Assembly: GCA_019247695.1 (NCBI GenBank)
Contig: JAFBAP010000152.1
Coordinates: 1-64,000, forward strand
DNA length: 64,000 nt
Reading direction: 5' to 3'
Source of the DNA: Verrucomicrobiota bacterium
GTDB lineage: Bacteria; Verrucomicrobiota; Verrucomicrobiia; Chthoniobacterales; JAFAMB01
The translations under genes were made by a program, and so were the position numbers. Below, in pieces: positions 28,319 through 38,200 of the stretch (position 1 is the first letter of the stretch; each line of letters begins with the position of its first letter). The notes beneath the pieces were generated by a model that did not search any database, was not told where the DNA came from, and saw only the letters and a program-made list of their open reading frames with translations.

Positions 28319-29595
28319 CGGCGCACGATTTCCTGACCAAAGCGGTCTATAAGGTCCGGCACGGTTGCCGGGCAACAGGTGATCAACTGTAGGGCCGCAT
28401 CCCGCTGCCTGGCGCGTTCCTCGGCAGAAAGGTATTCAAGAGGCGAGCGGCCTGCCGTTCTGGCGAGCAGGCAAGCGGCTGTGTGTCTGGCTGCCCGGCA
28501 CTCGATGCCTTCAAACCAGGGAACCAGGTCCAGTTGCGCCGCGTAGGTTCCCCAATGTTCGAGCGCTGCCCCCAGCAACGGCGCTCGATGTTCCGGGAGG
28601 TGTAGCGCTTTACTGAGCAAATGGGTCAGGCTGAAGCCGACATCAAAGGCCGGATCGCCGAAATGAAGGACTTCGTGATCGAGCAACACCAGCCGCCGCC
28701 CATGCACCAGGACGTTTTTGGGGCTGTAATCGCCGTGGACCAGACTCACGCGGCGTTTGCGAACGTCTGCCAGCAAGGCAAGTAAAAACGCCTTCGCCTC
28801 GGGCACCGCCTCTGCGCTGAACCGGTAATAAGGTTCCAGCCGCAAGGTTTCGAAAAAGATGCGGCTTCGAAAAATCGGGGCTAACTCCTGACGCAGCTCG
28901 TGACTGGTCCGGTGAAGGGTTGCAAGCAGCCGCCCAAACTGCCGAACCAGGTCGCAATCGACCAAGCCCTTGAGCAGCCGTTCCTTCCAGTTTTCATGAG
29001 GTTCGGGCACCGCTTCCATGGCGAGCAGGTGCTGGCGTTGGTCTTCAAACAGGAGCGCTGGTGTGCTGTTTGGGGGTGTGAGGCGCGGGAGATACCGTAG
29101 AGCGTTAGCTTCCACCTGAATCCGCGCCGGGTCACTGAACCATTCGGTTTGGACGCGCAATTTTGGGAGGGCTTGCTTTAAAACCCAGCGAGCGCCGTCC
29201 TGCCGCTGCAGCAAAATCGTTTTATTTGAGACGCCCCCCGGCAGGGCGCGAAGCCCCGGAGTTTCATCCGGGTCGATCCGCCCGGTTTGGCGCAAGTACC
29301 TGATCAGCTCGTCGGCATCCTCGATATCAATAAGGATAAATGTATCCGCCGGGCACGCCGCCTGCAAACGATGCAAGAGCCTTTTCACCCTTGTCACACG
29401 TCGCCGCCGGCATCGGACGGAGGATCGAAATTGGTAATGTGAATCCAGCGCCTCGCCGCCCTGCCAAACCGGGACGTGAGCTGTTGTATCGATTACCTCC
29501 AAAGGCCTTCCTAACTTCCAGGGCCTCCGCCGTGAGAATTGGACAAAACCTGAGCCGGGCGGCTTAATATTACAGTCGCAGATGGTGCAAGGCAT
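28315..29595 (-). CDS. phosphotransferase (aminoglycoside/choline kinase fold)
   Basis: The C-terminal 300 residues form an APH-fold kinase: GGVSNKTILLQ (nucleotide loop), WVLKQALP (Lys), VHGDYSPKNVLV (catalytic Asp and Asn) and LLDHEVLHFGDPAFDVGF (metal Asp). The first 90 residues are unusual and include LIDIEDADELIRYL. The start is uncertain: the ATG at 29595 lies inside a transposase relic, and a TTG at 29502 after AGGAAGG is a good alternative. Substrate unknown. It is translationally coupled to the enolase paralogue, so the two probably act on one small-molecule pathway. Confidence 0.75.
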   Translation of the reverse strand: MPCTICDCNIKPPGSGFVQFSRRRPWKLGRPLEVIDTTAHVPVWQGGEALDSHYQFRSSVRCRRRRVTRVKRLLHRLQAACPADTFILIDIEDADELIRYLRQTGRIDPDETPGLRALPGGVSNKTILLQRQDGARWVLKQALPKLRVQTEWFSDPARIQVEANALRYLPRLTPPNSTPALLFEDQRQHLLAMEAVPEPHENWKERLLKGLVDCDLVRQFGRLLATLHRTSHELRQELAPIFRSRIFFETLRLEPYYRFSAEAVPEAKAFLLALLADVRKRRVSLVHGDYSPKNVLVHGRRLVLLDHEVLHFGDPAFDVGFSLTHLLSKALHLPEHRAPLLGAALEHWGTYAAQLDLVPWFEGIECRAARHTAACLLARTAGRSPLEYLSAEERARQRDAALQLITCCPATVPDLIDRFGQEIVRR

Positions 29596-29700
29596 TCAAG
29601 GCGTTCCGGATTTTGTAGTGAAAGAACTGCGCTTGGGCTTGGTGAGTCCGGCGCCAATTCGACCAGTGCAGCACCGCGGCTAACCGGCGCACCGGCGGGA
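29570..29700 (-). pseudogene. transposase C-terminal relic
   Basis: The minus-strand frame ends VRRLAAVLHWSNWRRTHQAQ..FFHYKIRNAL and then stops. The W-S-x-W-R-R-x-H-Q-A pattern recalls the C-terminal tail of IS701-like DDE transposases. No catalytic DDE core remains. It overlaps the annotated start of the phosphotransferase gene. Confidence 0.4.
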
Positions 29701-29873
29701 CGGTAGGATATCGACGTAAATCTTGAGTTGAACTTGCTCGTGAGCAAAGCCCGGCAACTAAGAATTGACTCTCCGCGAGCGAGGCATTGACCCTCCACTG
29801 TTTTGAGCTGCGCTCGGCAACGAGGTTCTGGTACAAAGTTTATGCAGCCCGCCGAAATCCAGCTTACCGCCTT

Positions 29874-32800
29874 ATGGATAGTCCCCTGCAATCTTCAACC
29901 CTCAGCGACATTCAGATCAAGCTTGTCCATGTGGAGTTTCTTCGTGCAGGACCTCCTCACAACCAGCTGCTGTCGCCGCTCACGGAATATCTTGCCATCT
30001 CGGGTGACTCCGGGGCCGGGGTCGTTTCGGTGCCGTACGAACACGCGGCCTTCGAGAGACGCCTGAGAGAGTTGCGTTACGAAACCGGCGCGCCTGCCGA
30101 TCGCCAGGCGATGCTGCACACCACCGGTGTGGAGATGGGTAGAATTCTCGGGTCTGTTCCGGGGCTGCCGGGTGCACTGGCCAGTGATCCGAACCACACG
30201 AGCACGCTTGTCCATCTTCGCATCACCCTCTCCCCGTCTGAACTGGCTCTCCTCCCCTTTGAAATCGCAAAAGTGCCGGTATCTCCTGCCGTGACCGGGG
30301 AGAGTTGTCTGTCGATCCAGACGCGCCCGCCGATCTGCATAACCAGAAACATCCGAACGGTATCGGCGGAAGGGGTCGTATGGCCGGACCGGCCGCGCAT
30401 CCTGTTCATCGCCGGCGATCCGGATTACGTCCCTTACGAAGATCACCGAAAAAAGCTTCTGGAGGCGATTCAACCTTTCCGATACCCGCGCCGCGATGAT
30501 CCCGTGCGCTCGAAGGACCCCGACCGCGAACAGTACGGTGATTTGCTGACGATCCTGATCAATCCGACGCTGACGCAAGTCGTGGGAGAATGCGATGACC
30601 ACAAGTACACGCATGTTCATGTCCTTGCTCATGGCGACCTGAGCGAGACCTCACGCGATTCATTCGGCCTGGTCCTTCGTGCGGACGACGGCTCGGCCGA
30701 CGTGGTGTCCGGCGAGCAATTTGCCTGCGCACTGACGTCGGTCGGCGACAACCGCATTCACCGGCCTACCGTGGTCACCGTCGCGAGCTGCGACAGCGCC
30801 AACGTCGGCACCGTCGCCGTTCCAGGCGCGAGCTTCGCGCATGCGCTGCATCAGTCCGGTATTCCTCTGGTGGTCGCCTCGCAGTTTCCGCTCAGCAAAG
30901 ACGGCTCGATCCCCTTTGCCGAGACCCTCTATAAGGGACTTCTCTGGGGCAGGAATCCGCTCGTGCTGCTCCAGCAGTTGCGTAGCAAGCTGCATGCTCT
31001 TTTCACGTCGACTTGGCATGACTGGGCGAGTCTTGTCGTCTACGAGGCGCTCCCCCAAACGTGGTCCGAACAGTTGGATGCGCTGCGATACCGCCAAACC
31101 CGGCGGGCGATGAACGCCGCGCTCGAGCGCATCGACATTGCGGTACGAAAGGCTGCTCAAGAAGCGCCGAGTACCACGTCATTCGAAGAGTGTGACAGGG
31201 ATATCAACAATGTCGTGGAGCGATTGCCATTGAACGGGCAGTACGGCGTCGAGTGCCTTGGTCTCCGGGCCAGCTCGCTTAAGCGTTTGGCGCAGGCGGC
31301 ATTTACGCTTTCCGAGCAAACCCCTTCAAACGATCGCAGGTACTGGAGAGATGAATACGAGCTGCTCGAGGAGGCGTTGCACTACTACGACCAGGGGGTG
31401 CGCGGCATGCTCGTCAACGAGGCACGCGCGGTGCAGCGCATCGCCACCGTACATTGGGTGTTGGTCCAGTTCATTTCGCTCTCGGTAGTGTTAGGAAAGG
31501 ATAATGACGAGGCGCGGTGGAGTGCAGCCACGTTTTGTGCGGATTTGTATCGTGAGCATGCAACGAAGGAAGAACGTGCATGGGCGCAGGGCAGCCTCGC
31601 CGAGCTGTGGTTGCTTCGGCTCGGTAAACCCGGTCTGAGCCAGACGCAAAAGGAGGAATGCTACAAAGAGGCGATGGAACACGCCCGGAGACTCGTTGCG
31701 TTCTATCCATGGGGCGACGAGTTTCCGGTGCAGTCCACGCGACGGCAATTCGACCGCTACGTCAATTGGTGGGGCACAGAACGTTTCAAGCAGGGGTTGG
31801 CTGAGCGAGGGATTCAGCGCTGCGCCGAATGGGACGGATCGTTCGGTCTGATTCATACGGCAGGAGATCTGGTCAAAGTCCTGCGCCGGAAGGGGGGCGG
31901 ACCGGCCGGCAATCCCACGGCGCCACCGTCGTTGGGTCCTTCGGAGAGTGGAGGTGGATCAATGCCGCCTGGGCCTGCCAGTCCTCCGGGGGACGGCGGA
32001 TCCGCGGCCTCAGGGTCGAGTGCACCGGTTGCGCCTGCGCAGCCTGGCGAGCCGGCCGGCAGCCAGTCAAGCCAGTCACCCACGCTCGGACCATCGGCGA
32101 GCGGTAGGAGCCCGCCACCGCCTCGCAAATCCCGGGGCGCGCCATTCTTCCGGGTCGAGATGCTCCCGGCTGAACATGGGGACGCCCTATGGATCGAGTA
32201 CGGTGATCAACGGTCTACCCATCGATGGATGATCGACTGCGGTACTCAGCGGGCGGTCAAAGAGCTAAACCGCCGCGTCGAGGCGGTGCCTGAGAAAGAG
32301 CGGCTGCTCGAGCTGTTCATCATGTCTCACATCGACTCGGATCATATCGGGGGTGCGCTTCCGTTCCTCAAAACGATCAAACGCGGGTTGAAGTTCGGCG
32401 ACGTCTGGTTTAACGGTTGGCGCCACGTCTCGGGACAACTCGGCGCAAGACAAGGCGAGATCTTTTCAACCGCGATTCAGGAGTTTGAGCTCCCGTGGAA
32501 CCGGTGGTTGGACGGGGGAACTATCGTCGTGGCCGGTGACGAACTCCCGGAATACACGCTGCCCGGAGGCATGAGACTCACCTTGCTGTCGCCGACGCCG
32601 GCGCAGTTGAAGAAACTGGCTCCGGCGTGGACGCGTGAACTGAAACGTTACGGCCTGGAGCCTGGCTCCCGAGTCGACTACAGTCAATTCCTAAGGGGAA
32701 AGCCGTCATCTTCTACCGACGTTGATCAACTGGCTGATTCAGCCTTTGCCGGCGACGCCGGTGTTCCGAATGGCTCGAGTATAGCCGTCCTGGCGGAGTT

Positions 32801-33233
32801 TGAGGGCGCAAGCGTCCTCCTCGGTGCCGATGCGCATGCCCCTGTCCTGGCGGCTTCTGTCCGGATGCTGCTGCAGCAACGTCGTGGCATGGCCGGCTCG
32901 AAGCTGAAGCTGGATGCCTTCAAGGTGCCGCACCACGCAAGCCAGAACAACCTGAGCACTGAACTGCTTGAGCTCCTCGATTGCCCTCGGTACCTTGTCT
33001 CAACCAACGGCAATCACTTTTGCCATCCGGACCGCGAGGCGATCGCGCGGATTATCAAATACGGTCGGAACAAGGACGGCGCGAGCCGGCCGTCCCTGCA
33101 CTTCAACTACCGGAGTAAATACAACGAAGTGTGGGCGCGTCCGGATCTGCAGGAGCAATATAGGTATGAAGCAATCTACCCCGAGGCTGGCAAGGAGGGA
33201 CTTCACGTCGCGCTGCTAGGGCAAAGTACGTAG
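29874..33233 (+). CDS. CHAT peptidase-metallo-beta-lactamase fusion protein
   Basis: The roughly 1119-residue cytoplasmic protein combines three parts. An N-terminal CHAT domain (about 1-390) has His253 in LAHGDLSE and Cys306 in VASCDSAN. A helical, TPR-like middle (about 420-670) is followed by a proline/glycine/serine linker (about 680-750). The C-terminus is a ComEC/Rec2-like metallo-beta-lactamase (about 755-1100) with SHIDSDHIGG (His819, Asp821, Asp823, His824), LLGADAHAP and VPHHASQNN. The MBL part is a likely phosphoesterase or nuclease. ATG at 29874 chosen; a weak TTG at 29787 extends the frame. A protease-triggered nuclease for immunity or cell suicide is inference. Confidence 0.82.
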   Translation: MDSPLQSSTLSDIQIKLVHVEFLRAGPPHNQLLSPLTEYLAISGDSGAGVVSVPYEHAAFERRLRELRYETGAPADRQAMLHTTGVEMGRILGSVPGLPGALASDPNHTSTLVHLRITLSPSELALLPFEIAKVPVSPAVTGESCLSIQTRPPICITRNIRTVSAEGVVWPDRPRILFIAGDPDYVPYEDHRKKLLEAIQPFRYPRRDDPVRSKDPDREQYGDLLTILINPTLTQVVGECDDHKYTHVHVLAHGDLSETSRDSFGLVLRADDGSADVVSGEQFACALTSVGDNRIHRPTVVTVASCDSANVGTVAVPGASFAHALHQSGIPLVVASQFPLSKDGSIPFAETLYKGLLWGRNPLVLLQQLRSKLHALFTSTWHDWASLVVYEALPQTWSEQLDALRYRQTRRAMNAALERIDIAVRKAAQEAPSTTSFEECDRDINNVVERLPLNGQYGVECLGLRASSLKRLAQAAFTLSEQTPSNDRRYWRDEYELLEEALHYYDQGVRGMLVNEARAVQRIATVHWVLVQFISLSVVLGKDNDEARWSAATFCADLYREHATKEERAWAQGSLAELWLLRLGKPGLSQTQKEECYKEAMEHARRLVAFYPWGDEFPVQSTRRQFDRYVNWWGTERFKQGLAERGIQRCAEWDGSFGLIHTAGDLVKVLRRKGGGPAGNPTAPPSLGPSESGGGSMPPGPASPPGDGGSAASGSSAPVAPAQPGEPAGSQSSQSPTLGPSASGRSPPPPRKSRGAPFFRVEMLPAEHGDALWIEYGDQRSTHRWMIDCGTQRAVKELNRRVEAVPEKERLLELFIMSHIDSDHIGGALPFLKTIKRGLKFGDVWFNGWRHVSGQLGARQGEIFSTAIQEFELPWNRWLDGGTIVVAGDELPEYTLPGGMRLTLLSPTPAQLKKLAPAWTRELKRYGLEPGSRVDYSQFLRGKPSSSTDVDQLADSAFAGDAGVPNGSSIAVLAEFEGASVLLGADAHAPVLAASVRMLLQQRRGMAGSKLKLDAFKVPHHASQNNLSTELLELLDCPRYLVSTNGNHFCHPDREAIARIIKYGRNKDGASRPSLHFNYRSKYNEVWARPDLQEQYRYEAIYPEAGKEGLHVALLGQST

Positions 33234-33239
33234 GCCGGA

Positions 33240-33885
33240 ATACCATTTCGACGGCGATAGAGGTAAAATCTTGTCGTCCTTCCCAGGCGCCCTGCGAGCG
33301 TTACACCTGTTGAACCGTATAAACGGTTTAGGCCCGACGGGCCGGGAGACCTTAGCCCAGGGTAGAACCCCACTGCCATTTAGTTAAGGACGGCAGGCCG
33401 GGTATTGCCTTCGTCCCGGAGGGACGGCTGAGGTTAGGCAGGTAGCTTTAGTGCCTGTGCCTGTGAAGGCGTCCCCCAGGGGTTGCGTCCCATCGGGACG
33501 CCTGAAGGCGTGCGCCGGGCCAGGCGGGCCTCAACGGTGGGGCGCCGTTCGGGTGTTCGTCGCCGAGGGTCGCGCCGGGTTTGGCTGGCCGTTTGGGAGC
33601 CGGCACGCCACGGGGCAGCGTTTCAGGCGTCCCGACGGGACGCGATCCCCCTTAAATGCCCCGTCCAGGGACTGAAGTCCCTGGCTAACCTCAGCCGTCC
33701 CTTCGGGACGAAAGCGCCCCCTCCAGCGGCCCTTAACTAAATGGCAGCGGGGTGGAACCCTGGGAAGGCGTTTCCCCCGCCATCCAGCCCTCCAAAGGCG
33801 TCACGTCCGTACGCCCACCCCGACAAACGCCCGCCCCGCCGGGGCGGGCGTTTGTCGGGGTGGGCGTACGGACGTGACGCCTTAG
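33240..33885. repeat. composite intergenic repeat with an 89-bp hairpin
   Basis: It starts with the inverted family end ATACCATTTCGACGGC and holds the GGCCCGACGGGCC, GGGACTGAAGTCCC and AACTAAATGGCAG modules. At 33795-33883 two 43-base arms are perfectly complementary around a 3-base loop. Reading frames inside are repeat shadows. The span from 33234 to 34071 has no gene. Confidence 0.75.
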
Positions 33886-34071
33886 CATTGGACTAAGGTC
33901 TGATAGACACGGCCGACCGGCTATGTTACTCTCTGTCGCAGAACGGGTTGGTGCCTGCGGCGGGGGGGTGACCCTTGCTGCCGGTGGATGTCCTCACCGT
34001 GTCCCAATCTAGAGGATTGCACCGACGTCGATTCCATGAAAACACGGGCCCCATTCGGTCGGACAATCACT

Positions 34072-35268
34072 ATGAAGGCACTCGTTTCCATCGGCAGGGT
34101 AGCGTTCTCGCTTTCATTTTTGATCGCCTTCAGTTCGTGCGAGAAACGGCCGTCCCCGGAGCAGGCTGCCGCCGCTCCTGAGGTTCTTGTTACGGAGGTC
34201 ATCCAGAAAGAGGTTCCCTTTATTCGCCAGTGGGTTGGCACGCTCAACGGGTCCGAGAATGCCGACGTCCGGGCGCGCGCGACCGGGTATCTACAGAAAC
34301 GCGCCTACCAGGAGGGCGGTTACGTCAAGAAAGGCGATCTGCTGTTTGAAATCGATCCCCGGCCGTTCGTGGCGGCCCTGGCTCAAGCCAACGGCCAACT
34401 CCAAGAGGCCAAGGCAAATTTGCTTGCATCAGACCTGCAGGCCAAGCGGGCAAAGGAACTGTGGCGGGGCGCAGTCATTTCTGAGGAGCAGTACACCAAC
34501 CAGACGCAGACCTATCAAACGGATTTGGCCAAAGTGGCGGCGGCCCAGGCGGCGGTGGACGAAGCTCAGCTGAACCTGGACTATACGAAGATCATTTCGC
34601 CGCTGGACGGCATCGCGGGCCAGGCGCAGGCGCAGATCGGGGATCTGGTCGGCACCGGGAGTAACTCGGCGTTGACGACCGTATCCCAAATCGAGCCGAT
34701 CCGGTGCTATTTCCCCATCAGCGAGCAAAACTATTGGGAGTTCGCCGACCGCTTGAAGCAGATGATGAGCGTGCCGGAGGCCGAGCGTCCGGAGCAAGTG
34801 GAACTCATCCTGCCGGATGGCAGCGTCTACCCGCACAAAGGCAAGTTCGCTTTTGTAGACCGCCAGGTCGATCCAAAGACGGGGACCATTCAGATCGCCG
34901 TTAACTTCCCAAATCCCGGCCTGACGTTGCGACCCGGGCAATACGTGTGGGCGCGTGCCGAGGTCCGGACGATCCCGAACGCGCTGTTGATTCCGCAGGA
35001 AGCCATCTCGGAACTACAGGGCGGTGACCAGGTCGTGGTCGTCCACCCGGACGGCAAGGCGGAGATCCGGGCGGTGAAAGCCGGGCCGGTCTACGGCCGC
35101 TTAATCGTCGTGACTGAAGGCCTCAAAGCGGGTGAGAAGGTGGTGGTGGAAGGTTTCCAAAAGGTCCGCCAAGGGATGCAGGTCTCGGCCAAGCCGTACC
35201 CGGGACAACCGGAGGCCGAAGGCGCCGGAGCTGGTTCAGAGAAGAACCCGCCGTCGGGCCAATCCTAG
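34072..35268 (+). CDS. RND efflux membrane fusion lipoprotein
   Basis: This 398-residue periplasmic adaptor starts MKALVSIGR with a lipoprotein signal peptide (lipobox FSSC at about residues 20-24). It has the barrel-sandwich start SENADVRARATGYLQKRAYQEGG, a coiled-coil hairpin (about 90-160), LDYTKIISPLDGIAGQ, and a beta-barrel and membrane-proximal domain with LRPGQYVWARAEV. It links the inner membrane pump to an outer membrane channel. I chose 34072 because longer frames (33988) have no signal peptide. It lies 18 bp before the pump gene; no outer membrane channel gene is adjacent. Confidence 0.9.
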   Translation: MKALVSIGRVAFSLSFLIAFSSCEKRPSPEQAAAAPEVLVTEVIQKEVPFIRQWVGTLNGSENADVRARATGYLQKRAYQEGGYVKKGDLLFEIDPRPFVAALAQANGQLQEAKANLLASDLQAKRAKELWRGAVISEEQYTNQTQTYQTDLAKVAAAQAAVDEAQLNLDYTKIISPLDGIAGQAQAQIGDLVGTGSNSALTTVSQIEPIRCYFPISEQNYWEFADRLKQMMSVPEAERPEQVELILPDGSVYPHKGKFAFVDRQVDPKTGTIQIAVNFPNPGLTLRPGQYVWARAEVRTIPNALLIPQEAISELQGGDQVVVVHPDGKAEIRAVKAGPVYGRLIVVTEGLKAGEKVVVEGFQKVRQGMQVSAKPYPGQPEAEGAGAGSEKNPPSGQS

Positions 35269-35286
35269 CTCCGGGGGAGAGACTCC

Positions 35287-38200
35287 ATGGCCAGATTCTT
35301 CATCCATCGTCCGATCGTGGCCATGGTGATTTCCATCGTCATGGTGATCGTCGGGGTGGTCTCGTTCCTGAGCCTGCCGGTGGCGCAATACCCCAACATT
35401 GTCCCGCCTGAAATCGCGGTGAGCGCCACGTACGTCGGCGGGGACGCCTTGACGGTGGAGCAGTCGGTCGCCACGCCTATCGAACAGCAGATGAGCGGCG
35501 TCGATCACATGAACTACATGTATTCCCTGAACGCCAGCAACGGGGCCATGAAGCTCACGGTCGATTTCGATCTGACCACCGACTCCAACATCGACCAGGT
35601 GCTGACGCAAATGCGCGAGTCGCAGGCCGAGTCACAGTTACCCTCCAGCGTCAAGAATTACGGGGTGACCGTGGCAAAATCGACCGCCGCACCGTTGATG
35701 GTCATTTCTTTATATTCCCCCACCGGCCAGTTTGATTCCAAATTCCTGGCGAACTACGCCTACATCAACCTGAATGATCCCATTCTCCGGGTGCCCGGCA
35801 TTGCGAGCGTCAGCGTCTTTGGAGCCGGGCAATACGCGTTGCGGATCTGGGTGGACCCGAACAAGCTTGCCGCGCTCAACATTACTACCCCGGAAATCGA
35901 ACAGGCCATCCTTGCTCAGAACACCGTCAACCCGGCGGGACAGGTTGGCGGCGAACCCGTCCCGCCCGGGCAAGCCTTCACCAACACGGTTCTTGCGCAG
36001 GGACGGTTGGTGACCGAGGAGCAGTTCGGTAACGTCGTGATCCGGGCGACGCCGGACGGTGCGTACGTACGGGTCAAAGACGTCGGGCGGGTTGAGTTAG
36101 GTGCCCAGACGTACGCGATGACCAGCACCTTCAACGGCAAGCCGGCCGCGGTGCTCGCCATGTACCAACTGCCCGGCTCCAACGCGGTCGATGCGGCCAG
36201 GGGCGTCCGGCAGTTGATGGCGCAACTCAAAGAGCGGTTTCCTTCCGGACTTGACTATTCCATCGCCCTGGACACCACACTGGCGGTGACGGCCGGGATG
36301 CAGGAAATCTACAAAACGTTGGCCGAGGCCATGATCCTGGTCATCATCGTGGTGTTTATTTTTCTCCAAGGCTGGCGGGCCACGTTGATTCCGCTGTGCG
36401 CCGTGCCGGTGTCGCTGGTCAGCACCTTTGCGCTGTTTCCTCTGCTCGGGTTTTCGGTCAACACGTTATCGCTGCTGGGCCTCGTCTTGGCCATTGGCTT
36501 GGTCGTGGATGATGCAATCGTGGTGGTGGAAGCGGTCGAACACCACATCGAAAACGGGTTGTCGCCGCGAGACGCCACCGTTAAGGCGATGGAAGAGGTC
36601 ACGGGCCCTGTGATTGCCACCGCACTGATTCTCGCGGCGGTTTTTGTCCCGACCGCGTTTATCCCCGGCATCACCGGCCGGCTTTACCAGCAGTTCGCGG
36701 TCACCATCGCCGTATCGGTGATCTTCTCGGCCTTCAATGCCCTGACGTTGAGCCCGGCGCTTGCGGCGCTGCTGCTGCGGCCGAAGAAGGAAGCCGGCCG
36801 AGGCCCTTTAAGCCTTTTCTTCAAGGCCTTCAACAAAGCCTTCAGCTCGGCAACCAACGGTTACGTGAGCGTCTGCCGCCGGTTGATGCGGCGCGGTCTT
36901 TTCTGCCTTTTGTTTCTGGCTTTGGTCCTGCTCGCGACCGGTTGGATTGGCGGCAAGATCCCGCAAGGGTTCGTTCCCACCGAGGATCAAGGCTACCTTT
37001 TTGCTAACCTCTCGTTGCCCGAAACGGCGTCCCTGCAAAGGACCGACGCCGCTTGCAAACGGGTGTCGGACATCCTCCGGAGCACGCCCGGCGTGCAAGA
37101 CGTGACGGCGATCGCGGGGTACAGCATGCTCAGCGGCGTCAGCACCACCTACAACGGCTTTTTCTTTGTGGCCCTTAAACCCTGGGAAAAGCGGACGGCC
37201 GTGGAGGAGCAGTTACGGGCGATGATAAGGAATGCGGATGAGGCGCTTGGGAAGATCCCCGACGGGATCGCGTTCGTTTTCCCGCCGCCGTCTATCCCGG
37301 GGATCGGATCCTCCGGGGGCGTGACCTTTGTTTTGGAAGACCGGGCAGGCATGCCGGTCGATTTCCTGGCGCAACAAACGCGCCGCTTCATTGAAGCAGC
37401 GCAGCGGCGCCCGGAGCTTGCCCGTGTTTTAACGACCTGGTTGCCGAGCGTTCCGCAGTTTTACCTCAACGTCGATCAGGATAAAGTCCTGAAACAAGGG
37501 GTTGAATTGTCGGACGTGTATAAGGCCGTGCAGGTGTTCATGGGCGGCTCGTTCGTCAATTATTTCAATCGTTTCGGACGGCAATGGCAGGTCTATGTGC
37601 AAGCGGATGGACCCTTTCGCACCAAGCCCGAAGACGTCGGACAGTTCTATGTGCGCAACAAGGCAGGCGATCCGGTCCCCCTTTCGTCGGTCGTCAGGAT
37701 CGAGCGGCGGATGGGGCCCGAGTTCACGATGCGTTACAACATGCACCGGTGCGCGCAGTTGAGCGTCACGGGTAAGGAAGGTGTCAGTTCCTACCAAGTG
37801 ATGGCCGCGCTGCAAGACGTGTTCGCCAAGACCATGCCGAAAGAGATGGGGTATGACTATCTCGGGATGTCGTTTCAGGAACAGCAGGCGCAAAAGGGGG
37901 TGTCGCCGGCCGTGATCTTTGGGTTGTCTTTTCTATTCGTATTCCTGATTCTGGCGGCTCAATACGAAAGCTGGTCGTTGCCGTTCAGTGTCCTGTTGTG
38001 CACGCCGATCGCCGTGCTTGGGGCTTTTGTGGCGCTGATGGGGAGGCTGTTCCAAGCCGACGTGTATGGCCAGAGTTCAGTGATGTTCGAAAACAACGTC
38101 TACGCGCAAATCGGCTTGGTGATGCTGATCGGCCTGGCGGCAAAGAATGCGATCCTGATCGTTGAGTTTGCCAGGGCCGAGTACGACAAAGGCGCGCCTG

